This document shows positions 1-5,116 of a stretch of DNA of 5,116 nucleotides, piece by piece. The DNA comes from an uncultured Collinsella sp. Lineage in GTDB: Bacteria > Actinomycetota > Coriobacteriia > Coriobacteriales > Coriobacteriaceae. The DNA lies in NCBI GenBank assembly GCA_900547835.1, contig URIJ01000152.1, positions 1-5,116 on the forward strand, written 5' to 3'. Position 1 is the stretch's first letter. Each line of letters begins with the position of its first letter. Below the pieces are notes generated by a model. That model worked only from the letters and a program-made list of their open reading frames with translations, was not told where the DNA came from and searched no databases. A program made the translations under genes and the position numbers.

Positions 1-71
1 GTGTCACGTACCGGCTGCGGCGCATCGCCCAACCAAGTTGCTATGTTGCGGTCGCGGGTCGCGGCGTCCAT
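1..71 (-). CDS. 5' end of an unidentified gene, cut by the window edge
   Basis: The first 23 codons of a minus-strand gene are visible, starting at the ATG complementary to 69-71 and running off the left edge with no stop. The start is supported by a strong AAAGGAG ribosome site (complement of 76-82) four bases upstream. The peptide begins MDAATRDRNIATW and continues LGDAPQPVRD. It is hydrophilic, with no signal peptide or membrane segment in the visible part. I do not recognise the family. It lies 88 bp downstream of the EamA transporter on the same strand, so co-transcription is possible, but a TACAAT box in the gap suggests it may have its own promoter. That it is a gene rests on the ribosome site and the open frame; the product is unknown. 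Confidence 0.6.
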   Translation of the reverse strand, partial: MDAATRDRNIATWLGDAPQPVRD

Positions 72-106
72 GGGGCTCCTTTACGTCAGATGCTCTGTCG
101 GTATCT

Positions 107-133
107 ATTGTAAAGGCGCACCGGTTGCCTTTA
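107..133 (-). promoter_or_regulatory. Candidate promoter and overlapping inverted repeat before the left-edge gene
   Basis: On the minus strand a TACAAT box (complement of 107-112, five of six matches to TATAAT) lies about 35 bp before the start codon of the left-edge gene. No good -35 hexamer is visible at 16-18 bp. Immediately upstream and touching the box is an inverted repeat, TAAAGGC (111-117) and GCCTTTA (127-133), seven-base arms with a nine-base centre that itself contains the palindrome ACCGGT. It could be an operator in the -10/-35 spacer. A weak terminator for the upstream transporter gene is the alternative, but no T-run follows on the minus strand. Confidence 0.3.
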
Positions 134-159
134 TGCCGCGGCTGTATGAAGAGTGGGGT

Positions 160-1062
160 CTACGAGACGTGCTCGGGCGCTCCTGCCATGCGAGCTTGTC
201 CATGTGCGCGGAGGCGCGGAAGCTCGACGGTTGCCACCATGACCCCGGTGAGGATGAGGGCGGCGCCAAAGAAGGCGATGGGGCTCAGGACCTCGCCGAC
301 CAGGAAGAACGAAAAGACGGCGGAGCAGACCGGCTCGAGCGAGAAGGCGAAGCCGGTGGTCTCGGCGGGCACGTGGGGCTGCACGAGCGTCTGGGTGATA
401 AAGCCATAGGCAGAGCAGATGAGTGCGAGCGCGACGACGACCACAATCTCGCCCGGCGTGCCGGGAAGCGTGAAGCCGCCAAAGGTGAATGCGGCGATAC
501 CCGAGAATAAACCGCCGAAGCCCAGCTGCCAAACGCCCAGAGCTAACGGATTGACATCTTCGACAAAGCGCTTCGCCACAATGATATGGCCGGCATAGAC
601 AAAAGCGGAGAGCAGCATGATGATTGCGCCGGGATTCAGGCTGGTAAAGTCGGCGCCCGAGAGCAGCAGCATGCCGCAGGTGACGATGGCGGTGCCGACG
701 AGCACCTTGCGCTCGGGGGCGCGACGCAGCAGGGCTGCGTTGGCAAACGGCACGATCACGACCGTCAGGCTCTGCAAAAAGCCGGCGGTGGAGGCGGAGG
801 TGAGGCTGGAGCCCAGACACATGCAGGTGATTTCGGTTGCCATGATGGCGCCGATGATGGCGGCGCGGACCATCAGGTCACGGTTGATGCGCACCGCGTG
901 CTTGTGGAAGAGCAGCAGGCAGGCCACAAAGGCGATGATGCAGCGCAGCGCAACAATGCTCGTGGCGTTCATGCTGTCCATGCCGATCTTCATGAGGGGG
1001 TACGAAAAGCCCCATGCGACGGGAACGGAAAATGAGAGCGCGATTGCTTTTTTGCGATCCAT
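160..1062 (-). CDS. EamA/DMT-superfamily membrane transporter
   Basis: A 300-residue inner-membrane protein of the drug/metabolite transporter superfamily, normal in length for the two-EamA-domain class. Roughly ten hydrophobic helices can be drawn (about 7-28, 33-52, 66-84, 92-112, 120-136, 144-164, 175-194, 204-223, 233-255, 261-279), forming two repeats at about 6-136 and 146-280. Family signatures seen are WGFSYPLMKIG at 17-27, ALRCIIAF at 38-45, and in the second repeat SLEPVCSAVFSFFLVGE (241-257) followed by a glycine-rich last helix ending ILTGV. The C-terminal tail after 280 is short and basic. An AAAGGAG site lies four bases before the ATG. Family members export or import small metabolites such as amino acids; the substrate cannot be read from sequence. 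It is divergent from a LysR-type regulator at 1221, which probably controls it. Confidence 0.92.
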   Translation of the reverse strand: MDRKKAIALSFSVPVAWGFSYPLMKIGMDSMNATSIVALRCIIAFVACLLLFHKHAVRINRDLMVRAAIIGAIMATEITCMCLGSSLTSASTAGFLQSLTVVIVPFANAALLRRAPERKVLVGTAIVTCGMLLLSGADFTSLNPGAIIMLLSAFVYAGHIIVAKRFVEDVNPLALGVWQLGFGGLFSGIAAFTFGGFTLPGTPGEIVVVVALALICSAYGFITQTLVQPHVPAETTGFAFSLEPVCSAVFSFFLVGEVLSPIAFFGAALILTGVMVATVELPRLRAHGQARMAGAPEHVS

Positions 1063-1220
1063 GGGACTCCTTTTGTTACAGAACGGTTTCGCAAAAAGGA
1101 TTCTGCTCCCAGATGTGGATGTAGTAAAGCGAATGTATCTTCAGTATGATTAAGAAATACTAATGCTACTAGAAAAAGCGCTGGCAAAACGTTTTACGGC
1201 TACATCGACGTGGAGGCACG
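1063..1220. promoter_or_regulatory. Divergent promoter region between the EamA transporter and the LysR regulator
   Basis: This 158-bp AT-rich gap must hold both promoters. For the regulator (plus strand), TATGAT at 1145-1150 matches TATAAT at five of six positions, but no good -35 precedes it. For the transporter (minus strand), TTGCCA (complement of 1182-1187) is a good -35, with only a weak TAGTAT 19 bp downstream. The dyad AGTAT at 1143-1147 and ATACT at 1157-1161, with nine bases between, overlaps the TATGAT box and could be the regulator's binding site, which would fit autorepression. The dyad is not a symmetric T-N11-A LysR box. A perfect palindrome, AAAACGTTTT, lies at 1186-1195. Promoter roles are inferred; the repeats are seen directly. 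Confidence 0.5.
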
Positions 1221-2087
1221 ATGGCATCGCGGTATCAGATTGTTTGTATGGTGGTCGATCGCGGCAGCCTGAAGGGTGCAGCCGATGAGCTGGGCTATAC
1301 GCAAAGCGCGGTGAGCCAGGCCGTCAAGGCACTCGAGCGCGAGCTGGGCACCACGATTATCGAGCGCGGAAAGCAGGGCGTTTCGCTTACGCGCGACGGT
1401 AAGCAATATCTGCCGTACCTGCGCCAGATCGTGACCGCCGAGGCCGAGCTCGAGGGCAAGCGCCAGGAGCTGCTGGGGCTTTCGTCGACTGATATTCGCA
1501 TTGCGACGTTTACCAACGTGAGTCGAACCGTGTTGCCGCGCGTGATCCGCGACTTTGGGGCGCTGCACCCGGGCGTACGCTTTACCCTCAAGCAGGGCGA
1601 TTACACGCGCAACGCCCAGTGGGTGCACGATGGCGTGGTTGACTTTTGTTTTACGGCGCGCGGATTTACCGCTGGGCTCGAGAAGCGCGTGGTCTATCAC
1701 GACGAGTTGGTGGCATTGTTGCCGGCCGCGCATCCGCTGACGGCAAAGGAAAAGGTGACACTCGCCGACCTGGCGTCCGAGCCGTTTGTGCTGCTGGATG
1801 AGGGCGAACAGAGTCTGGTGCTCGATGCATTCGCGGCGCATGGCCTGTCGCCGCACGTGACGAGCGAGGTGACCGACGACTACACCATCATGGCGATGGT
1901 GGAGGAGGGTCTAGGCGTGAGCATGCTCTACCGTCGTACTGTGGAGGGCATGCGGGCCGATATTCGCGTGCGGCCCATCGTGCATGCCCCCTCGCGCGAC
2001 GTGGTGGCCGCCTGGCGCAGCTGGGATACCATGCCCATCGCCACGAGGCGCTTTATCGACTATATGAGCTCGCATATTGTCAATTAA
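1221..2087 (+). CDS. LysR-family transcriptional regulator
   Basis: A 288-residue LysR-type regulator, full length for the family. The N-terminal winged helix-turn-helix spans about residues 1-60. Its recognisable pattern is GSLKGAADELGYTQSAVSQ (15-33), then VKALERELG, and a closing wing GVSLTRDG (53-60). The usual LF before ER in this motif is II here. A linker helix follows to about 88. The periplasmic-binding-protein-like effector domain begins at DIRIATFTNVS (91-101) and includes VVDFCFTA (139-146), HDELVALLPAAHPL (160-173) and MVEEGLGVSML (226-236). A GGAGG ribosome site at 1212-1216 fixes the start. It should act as a cytoplasmic DNA-binding tetramer responding to a small ligand. Divergent placement suggests it regulates the EamA transporter and itself. 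Ligand unknown. Confidence 0.95.
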   Translation: MASRYQIVCMVVDRGSLKGAADELGYTQSAVSQAVKALERELGTTIIERGKQGVSLTRDGKQYLPYLRQIVTAEAELEGKRQELLGLSSTDIRIATFTNVSRTVLPRVIRDFGALHPGVRFTLKQGDYTRNAQWVHDGVVDFCFTARGFTAGLEKRVVYHDELVALLPAAHPLTAKEKVTLADLASEPFVLLDEGEQSLVLDAFAAHGLSPHVTSEVTDDYTIMAMVEEGLGVSMLYRRTVEGMRADIRVRPIVHAPSRDVVAAWRSWDTMPIATRRFIDYMSSHIVN

Positions 2088-2114
2088 TGACTGGCGTGGC
2101 TTTGAGTGCGGTGT
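2088..2114. other. Short convergent gap with no visible terminator
   Basis: Only 27 bp separate the stop codon of the LysR gene from the stop codon of the convergent MATE gene. I see no hairpin with a T-run on either strand here. The two transcripts may therefore overlap at their 3' ends, or termination may depend on a factor such as Rho. Confidence 0.5.
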
Positions 2115-3497
2115 TTAGCGGGCTGTCGCTTTGGCTTGGGTGGCGCGATAGGTGCGTGCCGGGTGGCAAAGTAGTACCGCCACGACCATAAAGAACGCCG
2201 TGGTGCCCAGGCTGATGGGGTAGACCATCATGATGTTCGCAAAGGTGCGGAAGTGCGGGAACACACAGAACACCCAATAGAAGCGGATGCCGCAGACGCA
2301 GATCATGGTGATGAGGGCGGGCGTGAGCGAGATACCAAAGCCGCGCAGGTAGCCTGACATGTTTTCGTAGAACATGCTAAAGGCGTACGCCGGGAAGATC
2401 GAGCACACGCGGATATAGCCGATCGAGACGATGTTGGGATCGCTGTTGAACAGCGCCAGGATCTCGCGTCCCAGACCGACGATGATGACGATGGTGGTGA
2501 GCGCAACGATGCCGCCTTCAACCAGGCAGACCTTGAGCGTCTTGGTGCAGCGGTCGATCTGGCGGGCACCGTGGTTTTGTCCCACAAAGGTGGTGCAAGC
2601 CTGGCTAAAGCTGTTGAGCAGGTTGTAGCACACGTACTCCAGGCTCATGGCGGCGCTCGATGCTGCCATGACCTCGGTGCCCAGGCTGTTGATGGCGGAC
2701 TGGATGATGATGTTGGCGACGGCAAAGACAGCGCTCTGGATGCCGGCGGGCAGGCCGATCTTGACGATGCGCTTGAGGGCGACGGGGTCGATAGCCAGGT
2801 CGCGCGGGGTGACGCGGACGACGGAGTCGGTCTTGAGCAGGCGGATAAAGAGCGTAGCGGCGCTGACGGTGTAAGCGATGGCGGTGGCGATGGCGACGCC
2901 CGCGACGCCCCAGTGGAGTACAGGGACAAAGATGAGGTCCAGGCCAATGTTGAGGACGGTGGACACGGCAAGCGCCTGCAGCGGCATGCGGGTGATGCCG
3001 ACGGAGCGGAAGATCGCGGCCTCAAAGTTGTAGAGCAAGATCGAGGGCATGCTAAGCAAAAAGACGCGTAGGTAGAGCGAAGCGAGCGGCATGGTTTCGG
3101 CGGGAACGTTGAGCGCGGCGAGCATGGGCTCGGCAAAGATCTCGCCCAGCGCAATGACGACAAAGCCCACGAGCGCCATTAAAATCGAAGTATGGACGGC
3201 GCGTTTGACCATGTTCTGATCGTTGCGGCCGATAGCGTTGGCGATGACCACGTTGGAGCCAAGCGATATGCCAATAAACAGGTTGAGCATAAGACTGGTA
3301 AGCGGAACATTGGAGCCGACCGCCGCCATGGCGAGGGTTCCCTGGTCGCCCGAGAAGTTACCGATGATGACCGTGGCGATGAGGTTCGACAGCTGCTCCA
3401 AGATGCTCGTGGCGGCCACGGGGAAGGCGAACAGGGGAATATTGCGCCACAGCGAGCCGGTGGTCATGTCAATGTGCTTAGATGCGGTATCAGCCAT
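2115..3497 (-). CDS. MATE-family multidrug/small-molecule efflux protein
   Basis: A 460-residue polytopic protein with about twelve hydrophobic helices in two related halves, the size and shape of a MATE (multi-antimicrobial extrusion) transporter, which exchanges Na+ or H+ for cationic drugs or metabolites across the cytoplasmic membrane. The N-terminus has the family pattern MTTGSLWRNIPLFAFP (11-26) followed by LEQLSNLIATVIIGNF (33-48). The halves can be aligned by FRSVGITRMPLQAL (163-176) against LRGFGISLTPALI (384-396), and the second half carries the typical FVGQNHGARQ at 304-313. The start is the only in-frame choice upstream of Met11, because a TGA precedes it; its ribosome site is weak (GAGAG, complement of 3501-3505), unlike the other genes here. 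It is divergent from rlmA. Substrate unknown. Confidence 0.94.
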   Translation of the reverse strand: MADTASKHIDMTTGSLWRNIPLFAFPVAATSILEQLSNLIATVIIGNFSGDQGTLAMAAVGSNVPLTSLMLNLFIGISLGSNVVIANAIGRNDQNMVKRAVHTSILMALVGFVVIALGEIFAEPMLAALNVPAETMPLASLYLRVFLLSMPSILLYNFEAAIFRSVGITRMPLQALAVSTVLNIGLDLIFVPVLHWGVAGVAIATAIAYTVSAATLFIRLLKTDSVVRVTPRDLAIDPVALKRIVKIGLPAGIQSAVFAVANIIIQSAINSLGTEVMAASSAAMSLEYVCYNLLNSFSQACTTFVGQNHGARQIDRCTKTLKVCLVEGGIVALTTIVIIVGLGREILALFNSDPNIVSIGYIRVCSIFPAYAFSMFYENMSGYLRGFGISLTPALITMICVCGIRFYWVFCVFPHFRTFANIMMVYPISLGTTAFFMVVAVLLCHPARTYRATQAKATAR

Positions 3498-3558
3498 ACG
3501 CTCTCAATCTCTAACATGCTCTTTCGTGCTTATTTGCGCAGACGATGATACTCCTAAT

Positions 3559-3619
3559 CGACTAGTCATTGGGGACGTTCTAAAACGATTACTCATTCAA
3601 GAACGTCCCCAATGACTAG
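3559..3619. repeat. REP-like element: perfect 20-bp inverted repeat with a partial direct repeat
   Basis: Arms 3562-3581 and 3600-3619 are exact reverse complements over 20 bp, containing TCATTGGGGACGTTCT and its complement, with an 18-base loop. Inside and outside the left arm there is also an imperfect direct repeat, CGACTAGTCATT (3559-3570) and CGATTACTCATT (3586-3597), matching at 10 of 12 positions. A long perfect hairpin plus a short nearby direct repeat is the general form of REP sequences moved by RAYT-type transposases. No transposase gene is in the window. It cannot be a terminator for either neighbour because both genes start away from it and no T-run follows. The repeat is certain; the REP assignment is inference. 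Confidence 0.7.
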
Positions 3620-3664
3620 GCGGGGAAGGCGTGCGACAATGGTGGGCGTTGTGTTGTTCGCGCT

Positions 3665-3670
3665 AAGGAG
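3665..3670 (+). promoter_or_regulatory. Ribosome binding site of rlmA
   Basis: AAGGAG lies five bases before the ATG at 3676. It fixes the start of rlmA so that the first zinc-ligand cysteine is residue 4, as expected for this family's short N-terminus. Confidence 0.8.
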
Positions 3671-3675
3671 TTGCC

Positions 3676-4491
3676 ATGTTGTTGTGTCCCGTTTGCCATG
3701 AGCCGTTGGTGGACAATGAGCGCGGTGCTGCATGCGCGGGCGGACACCGGTTTGACCGTGCGCGCGAGGGCTATCTATACCTCCTACGCTCGTCCAAGAG
3801 CGGCGATTCCATGGGCGATCCCAAGTCGCAGGCGCGCAGCCGACGTGACTTTCTGAACCGCGGCTACTATGCGCCGTTGCGCGATGCAATGATCGAGCTG
3901 GTGCGCGAGCGGGTGTCTGGGCGTGCTGCGTCTACGAACGGCCCCATGACGCTGCTCGATATTTGCTGTGGCGAGGGCTACTACACCAGCGCCATGGGCG
4001 CGGTGCAGGGCGTGGACGCTTACGGGTTTGATTTGGGCAAAGAAATGGTGCGCCTGGCCGCCAAGCGCGGCGATGCGACCTACTTCGTGGCCAACATGAA
4101 GGACATCCCCGTGGCCGATGGCGCCTTCGATATGGTGACCGAGCTCTTTGCTCCCTTCAACGAGCGTGAGTTTGCCCGCGTACTGGCGCCAGAGGGCTCA
4201 CTCTATACCGTGGTGCCGGGTGCCCGTCATCTCTTTGGGCTCAAGGAGGTGCTCTACGACACGCCATATCTCAATGACGAGAAACTGCCGAAGACTACCG
4301 AGCTCGAGTTGGTCGGAACGCAGCGGGTATCTGCGAATATTACGCTCCAGACCCAGGCCGACATCGAGGCGGTGTTCCAGATGACGCCGTACTACTATCG
4401 CACACGCCCTGCCGACAAAGAGCGACTGGCAAACTTGGACACCCTTCAAACCGACATCGACTTCATCATCGCCGAGTACCGCCACAGCTAA
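3676..4491 (+). CDS. rlmA: RlmA-type 23S rRNA (guanine-N1)-methyltransferase
   Basis: A 271-residue cytoplasmic enzyme, close to the family's usual length, that uses S-adenosylmethionine to methylate N1 of a guanine in helix 35 of 23S rRNA (G745 in the RlmA-I class, G748 in the RlmA-II/TlrB class). The N-terminal zinc finger is complete: Cys4, Cys7, Cys20 and His24, followed by FDRAREGYLYLL (26-37) as in known RlmA proteins. The Rossmann SAM motif is LLDICCGEGYYT (93-104), with acidic Asp119 ending the second strand. Further family marks are FAP (158-160), VPGARHLFGLKEVLY (180-194) and QMTPYYYRTRP (235-245). One oddity is Cys97 where the motif's first glycine is usual. Which guanine is modified cannot be told from sequence. 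It seems to be transcribed alone, ending at the hairpins after 4493. Confidence 0.93.
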   Translation: MLLCPVCHEPLVDNERGAACAGGHRFDRAREGYLYLLRSSKSGDSMGDPKSQARSRRDFLNRGYYAPLRDAMIELVRERVSGRAASTNGPMTLLDICCGEGYYTSAMGAVQGVDAYGFDLGKEMVRLAAKRGDATYFVANMKDIPVADGAFDMVTELFAPFNEREFARVLAPEGSLYTVVPGARHLFGLKEVLYDTPYLNDEKLPKTTELELVGTQRVSANITLQTQADIEAVFQMTPYYYRTRPADKERLANLDTLQTDIDFIIAEYRHS

Positions 4492-4492
4492 C

Positions 4493-4530
4493 AACCTACC
4501 AAAAAGGGACAGGTTTATTTTGGTAGGTTT
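4493..4530 (+). repeat. AT-rich palindrome carrying GGGACAGGTTTATTTT; REP-like or terminator
   Basis: AACCTACCAAAA (4493-4504) and TTTTGGTAGGTT (4518-4529) are exact 12-bp reverse complements around a 13-base loop with GGGACAGGTTTA. It starts one base after the rlmA stop codon. A short T-run ends the right arm (TTTT at 4528-4531), so it could act as a first, weak terminator. The loop motif resembles short repeats seen in many bacterial genomes near RAYT-like transposases; that link is from memory, not a search. Confidence 0.6.
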
Positions 4531-4545
4531 TGTCTGGGCAAACGT

Positions 4546-4583
4546 AAAGGGCCGACCGCGGAGATGCGCGATCGGCCCTTTTT
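4546..4583 (+). terminator. Rho-independent terminator downstream of rlmA
   Basis: AAAGGGCCGA (4546-4555) pairs perfectly with TCGGCCCTTT (4572-4581), and CGCG at 4557-4560 can extend the stem with CGCG at 4567-4570 after one mismatch. The plus strand has five Ts at 4579-4583. It would stop rlmA transcripts. Because an A-run sits on the other side, it may also act, more weakly, on the convergent gene ending at 4620. Confidence 0.85.
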
Positions 4584-4619
4584 AGTTGCTTGGCTGCAGA
4601 GGTTATGAGAAGCGAGCGC

Positions 4620-5021
4620 TTACAGGCGGTCCTTGTTCTCGGCCTTAACGGCGTGTGCCTGCTGAACAAAGAACAGGTCGTACACCACGATGACAAAGGC
4701 GCCAAAGTTGATGGCGTCGCCGCCAAACGCGGGAAGCGTGAGCACCGCCTGGGCAAGCGTGGCGACTGCAGCAACGATACCGAGCTTAAACGCGCCGTCA
4801 ACCTGCGAAGGCTTGTTGGCACCCTTGATGCCCGCAACGCCCGCGGCAAGATCGATGAGGCCCTTGGCGATAATCACGGCCGCGGCGAGCATGGCGTTCG
4901 ATCCGTAGGTGGACTCGAACTTGCCGGTCGCGATGCCGGCGATTCCTATGACGAGACTGGCGATGCCCAGAACAAAATAAATCAGGGCAAGGATTTTGAG
5001 TGTCTTGCGAGTGAAGCTCAT
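4620..5021 (-). CDS. Small four-helix membrane protein of unknown function
   Basis: A 133-residue hydrophobic protein with four probable transmembrane helices, at about residues 9-32, 43-66, 78-97 and 103-121. The N-terminus MSFTRKTLKI is basic, and the tail VKAENKDRL is charged. A glycine- and alanine-rich loop region (GIAGIATGKF, GVAGIKGANK) closes the first two helices, giving a faint internal similarity between TM1 and TM2. I do not recognise a named family. The start was placed at Met complementary to 5019-5021 because AAAGGA (complement of 5028-5033) lies six bases upstream; an in-frame ATG 23 codons earlier lacks such a site and would add a hydrophilic, non-family-like stretch. It is convergent with rlmA and probably a single-gene unit, as far as the window shows. 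Confidence 0.85.
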   Translation of the reverse strand: MSFTRKTLKILALIYFVLGIASLVIGIAGIATGKFESTYGSNAMLAAAVIIAKGLIDLAAGVAGIKGANKPSQVDGAFKLGIVAAVATLAQAVLTLPAFGGDAINFGAFVIVVYDLFFVQQAHAVKAENKDRL

Positions 5022-5062
5022 GGCTGGTCCTTTCGATACGAGTACGCCAACCTGGCGCACCC

Positions 5063-5094
5063 TATGTGCTGCACATATGGTGAAGCACATTGTA
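5063..5094 (-). promoter_or_regulatory. Candidate promoter and operator of the small membrane protein gene
   Basis: On the minus strand a TACAAT box (complement of 5089-5094) matches TATAAT at five of six positions; its -35 would fall at or beyond the window edge. Just downstream is a perfect palindrome, TATGTGC (5063-5069), one central base, GCACATA (5071-5077). A further GCACAT at 5085-5090 repeats the right arm at a 14-bp offset and overlaps the box. A regulator bound here would sit at or just after the transcription start, which suits a repressor. The palindrome is certain; its role is inferred. Confidence 0.4.
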
Positions 5095-5116
5095 GTTCAA
5101 CGCGGCGATGCATGCG

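Larger units (their letters stand above)
3498..3675. promoter_or_regulatory. Divergent promoter region between the MATE gene and rlmA
   Basis: This 178-bp gap drives both flanking genes, and a long inverted repeat fills its centre. For the MATE gene (minus strand) a TATCAT box (complement of 3545-3550) is the best -10 candidate, without a good -35. For rlmA (plus strand), ATGACT at 3612-3617 and GACAAT at 3635-3640 are spaced 17 bp and each match the consensus at four of six positions; the candidate -35 would lie inside the right arm of the repeat. These promoter assignments are weak. Confidence 0.35.

Noticed and set aside
1..510. 169-codon plus-strand open frame at the left edge
   Set aside because: Its second half is a charged Glu/Gly/Arg-rich antisense reading of the EamA gene, and its first part overlaps the better supported minus-strand gene start at 69-71.
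131..820. 229-codon minus-strand open frame overlapping the EamA gene
   Set aside because: It is a shifted frame of the transporter gene with an Arg/Ala/His-rich product, whereas the other frame gives a coherent ten-helix EamA protein with a strong ribosome site.
1079..1105. CAGAA and TTCTG dyad in the transporter leader
   Set aside because: Five-base arms with a 17-base spacer are expected by chance, and no T-run or known motif accompanies them.
1143..1161. Classical T-N11-A LysR box
   Set aside because: The dyad here has nine bases between five-base arms, and its symmetric positions give A-N11-T instead of T-N11-A. It is kept only as a generic candidate operator.
2571..3071. 166-codon plus-strand open frame inside the MATE gene
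   Set aside because: It is antisense to a clear MATE coding sequence. Its product is a low-complexity run rich in Asp, Gly and Ala, as expected from the complement of a GC-rich membrane-protein gene, with no ribosome site.
3562..3619. Long inverted repeat as an intrinsic terminator
   Set aside because: Both neighbouring genes begin, rather than end, next to it, and neither strand has a T-run after the hairpin.
5063..5077. CRP/cAMP receptor protein site
   Set aside because: TGTG and CACA are separated by three bases rather than the six of a TGTGA-N6-TCACA site.
5022..5090. Upstream ATG giving a 156-residue version of the small membrane protein
   Set aside because: The extra 23 codons run through the palindrome and ribosome site. 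The AAAGGA site six bases before the internal ATG decides for the 133-residue form.
1..5116. Defence system, toxin-antitoxin pair, CRISPR array, prophage or biosynthetic cluster
   Set aside because: All full-length genes but one belong to familiar transporter, regulator or rRNA-modification families, there are no regularly spaced repeats, and no nuclease, integrase or transposase motif is seen.

Overview
The window is a stretch of ordinary, GC-rich bacterial chromosome with short, AT-richer intergenic gaps and strong Shine-Dalgarno sites. Taken together, the GC-rich coding style, a zinc-finger RlmA, a MATE pump, and repeats built around GGGGACGTTCT and GGGACAGGTTTATTTT suggest a gut actinobacterium of the Coriobacteriia, possibly Collinsella or a relative. 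That is an inference from memory of the style, not a database match.

Layout, left to right. (1) 1-71, minus: the first 23 codons of an unrecognised gene cut by the window edge. (2) 160-1062, minus: a ten-helix EamA/DMT-family transporter. (3) 1221-2087, plus: a LysR-type regulator, divergent from the transporter across a 158-bp AT-rich gap with several dyads; the classical arrangement predicts that the regulator controls the transporter and itself. (4) 2115-3497, minus: a MATE-family efflux protein, convergent with the regulator and only 27 bp from it. (5) 3498-3675: a divergent intergenic region dominated by a perfect 20-bp inverted repeat resembling a REP/RAYT-type element. (6) 3676-4491, plus: RlmA-type 23S rRNA (guanine-N1)-methyltransferase with an N-terminal zinc finger. 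(7) 4493-4583: two tandem hairpins, the first a second REP-like palindrome and the second a clear intrinsic terminator. (8) 4620-5021, minus: a 133-residue four-helix membrane protein of unknown function, with a perfect 15-bp palindrome upstream.

The genes do not form one pathway. The only functional unit the layout supports is the LysR regulator with its divergent transporter. The MATE pump and RlmA share an upstream region but no evident pathway; both families have members linked to drug tolerance, which is only suggestive here. I see no phage, CRISPR, toxin-antitoxin, tRNA or rRNA genes and no complete mobile element. The most noteworthy non-coding items are the two REP-like palindromes flanking rlmA and the operator-like palindromes in the promoter gaps. 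I found no convincing new multi-gene system.
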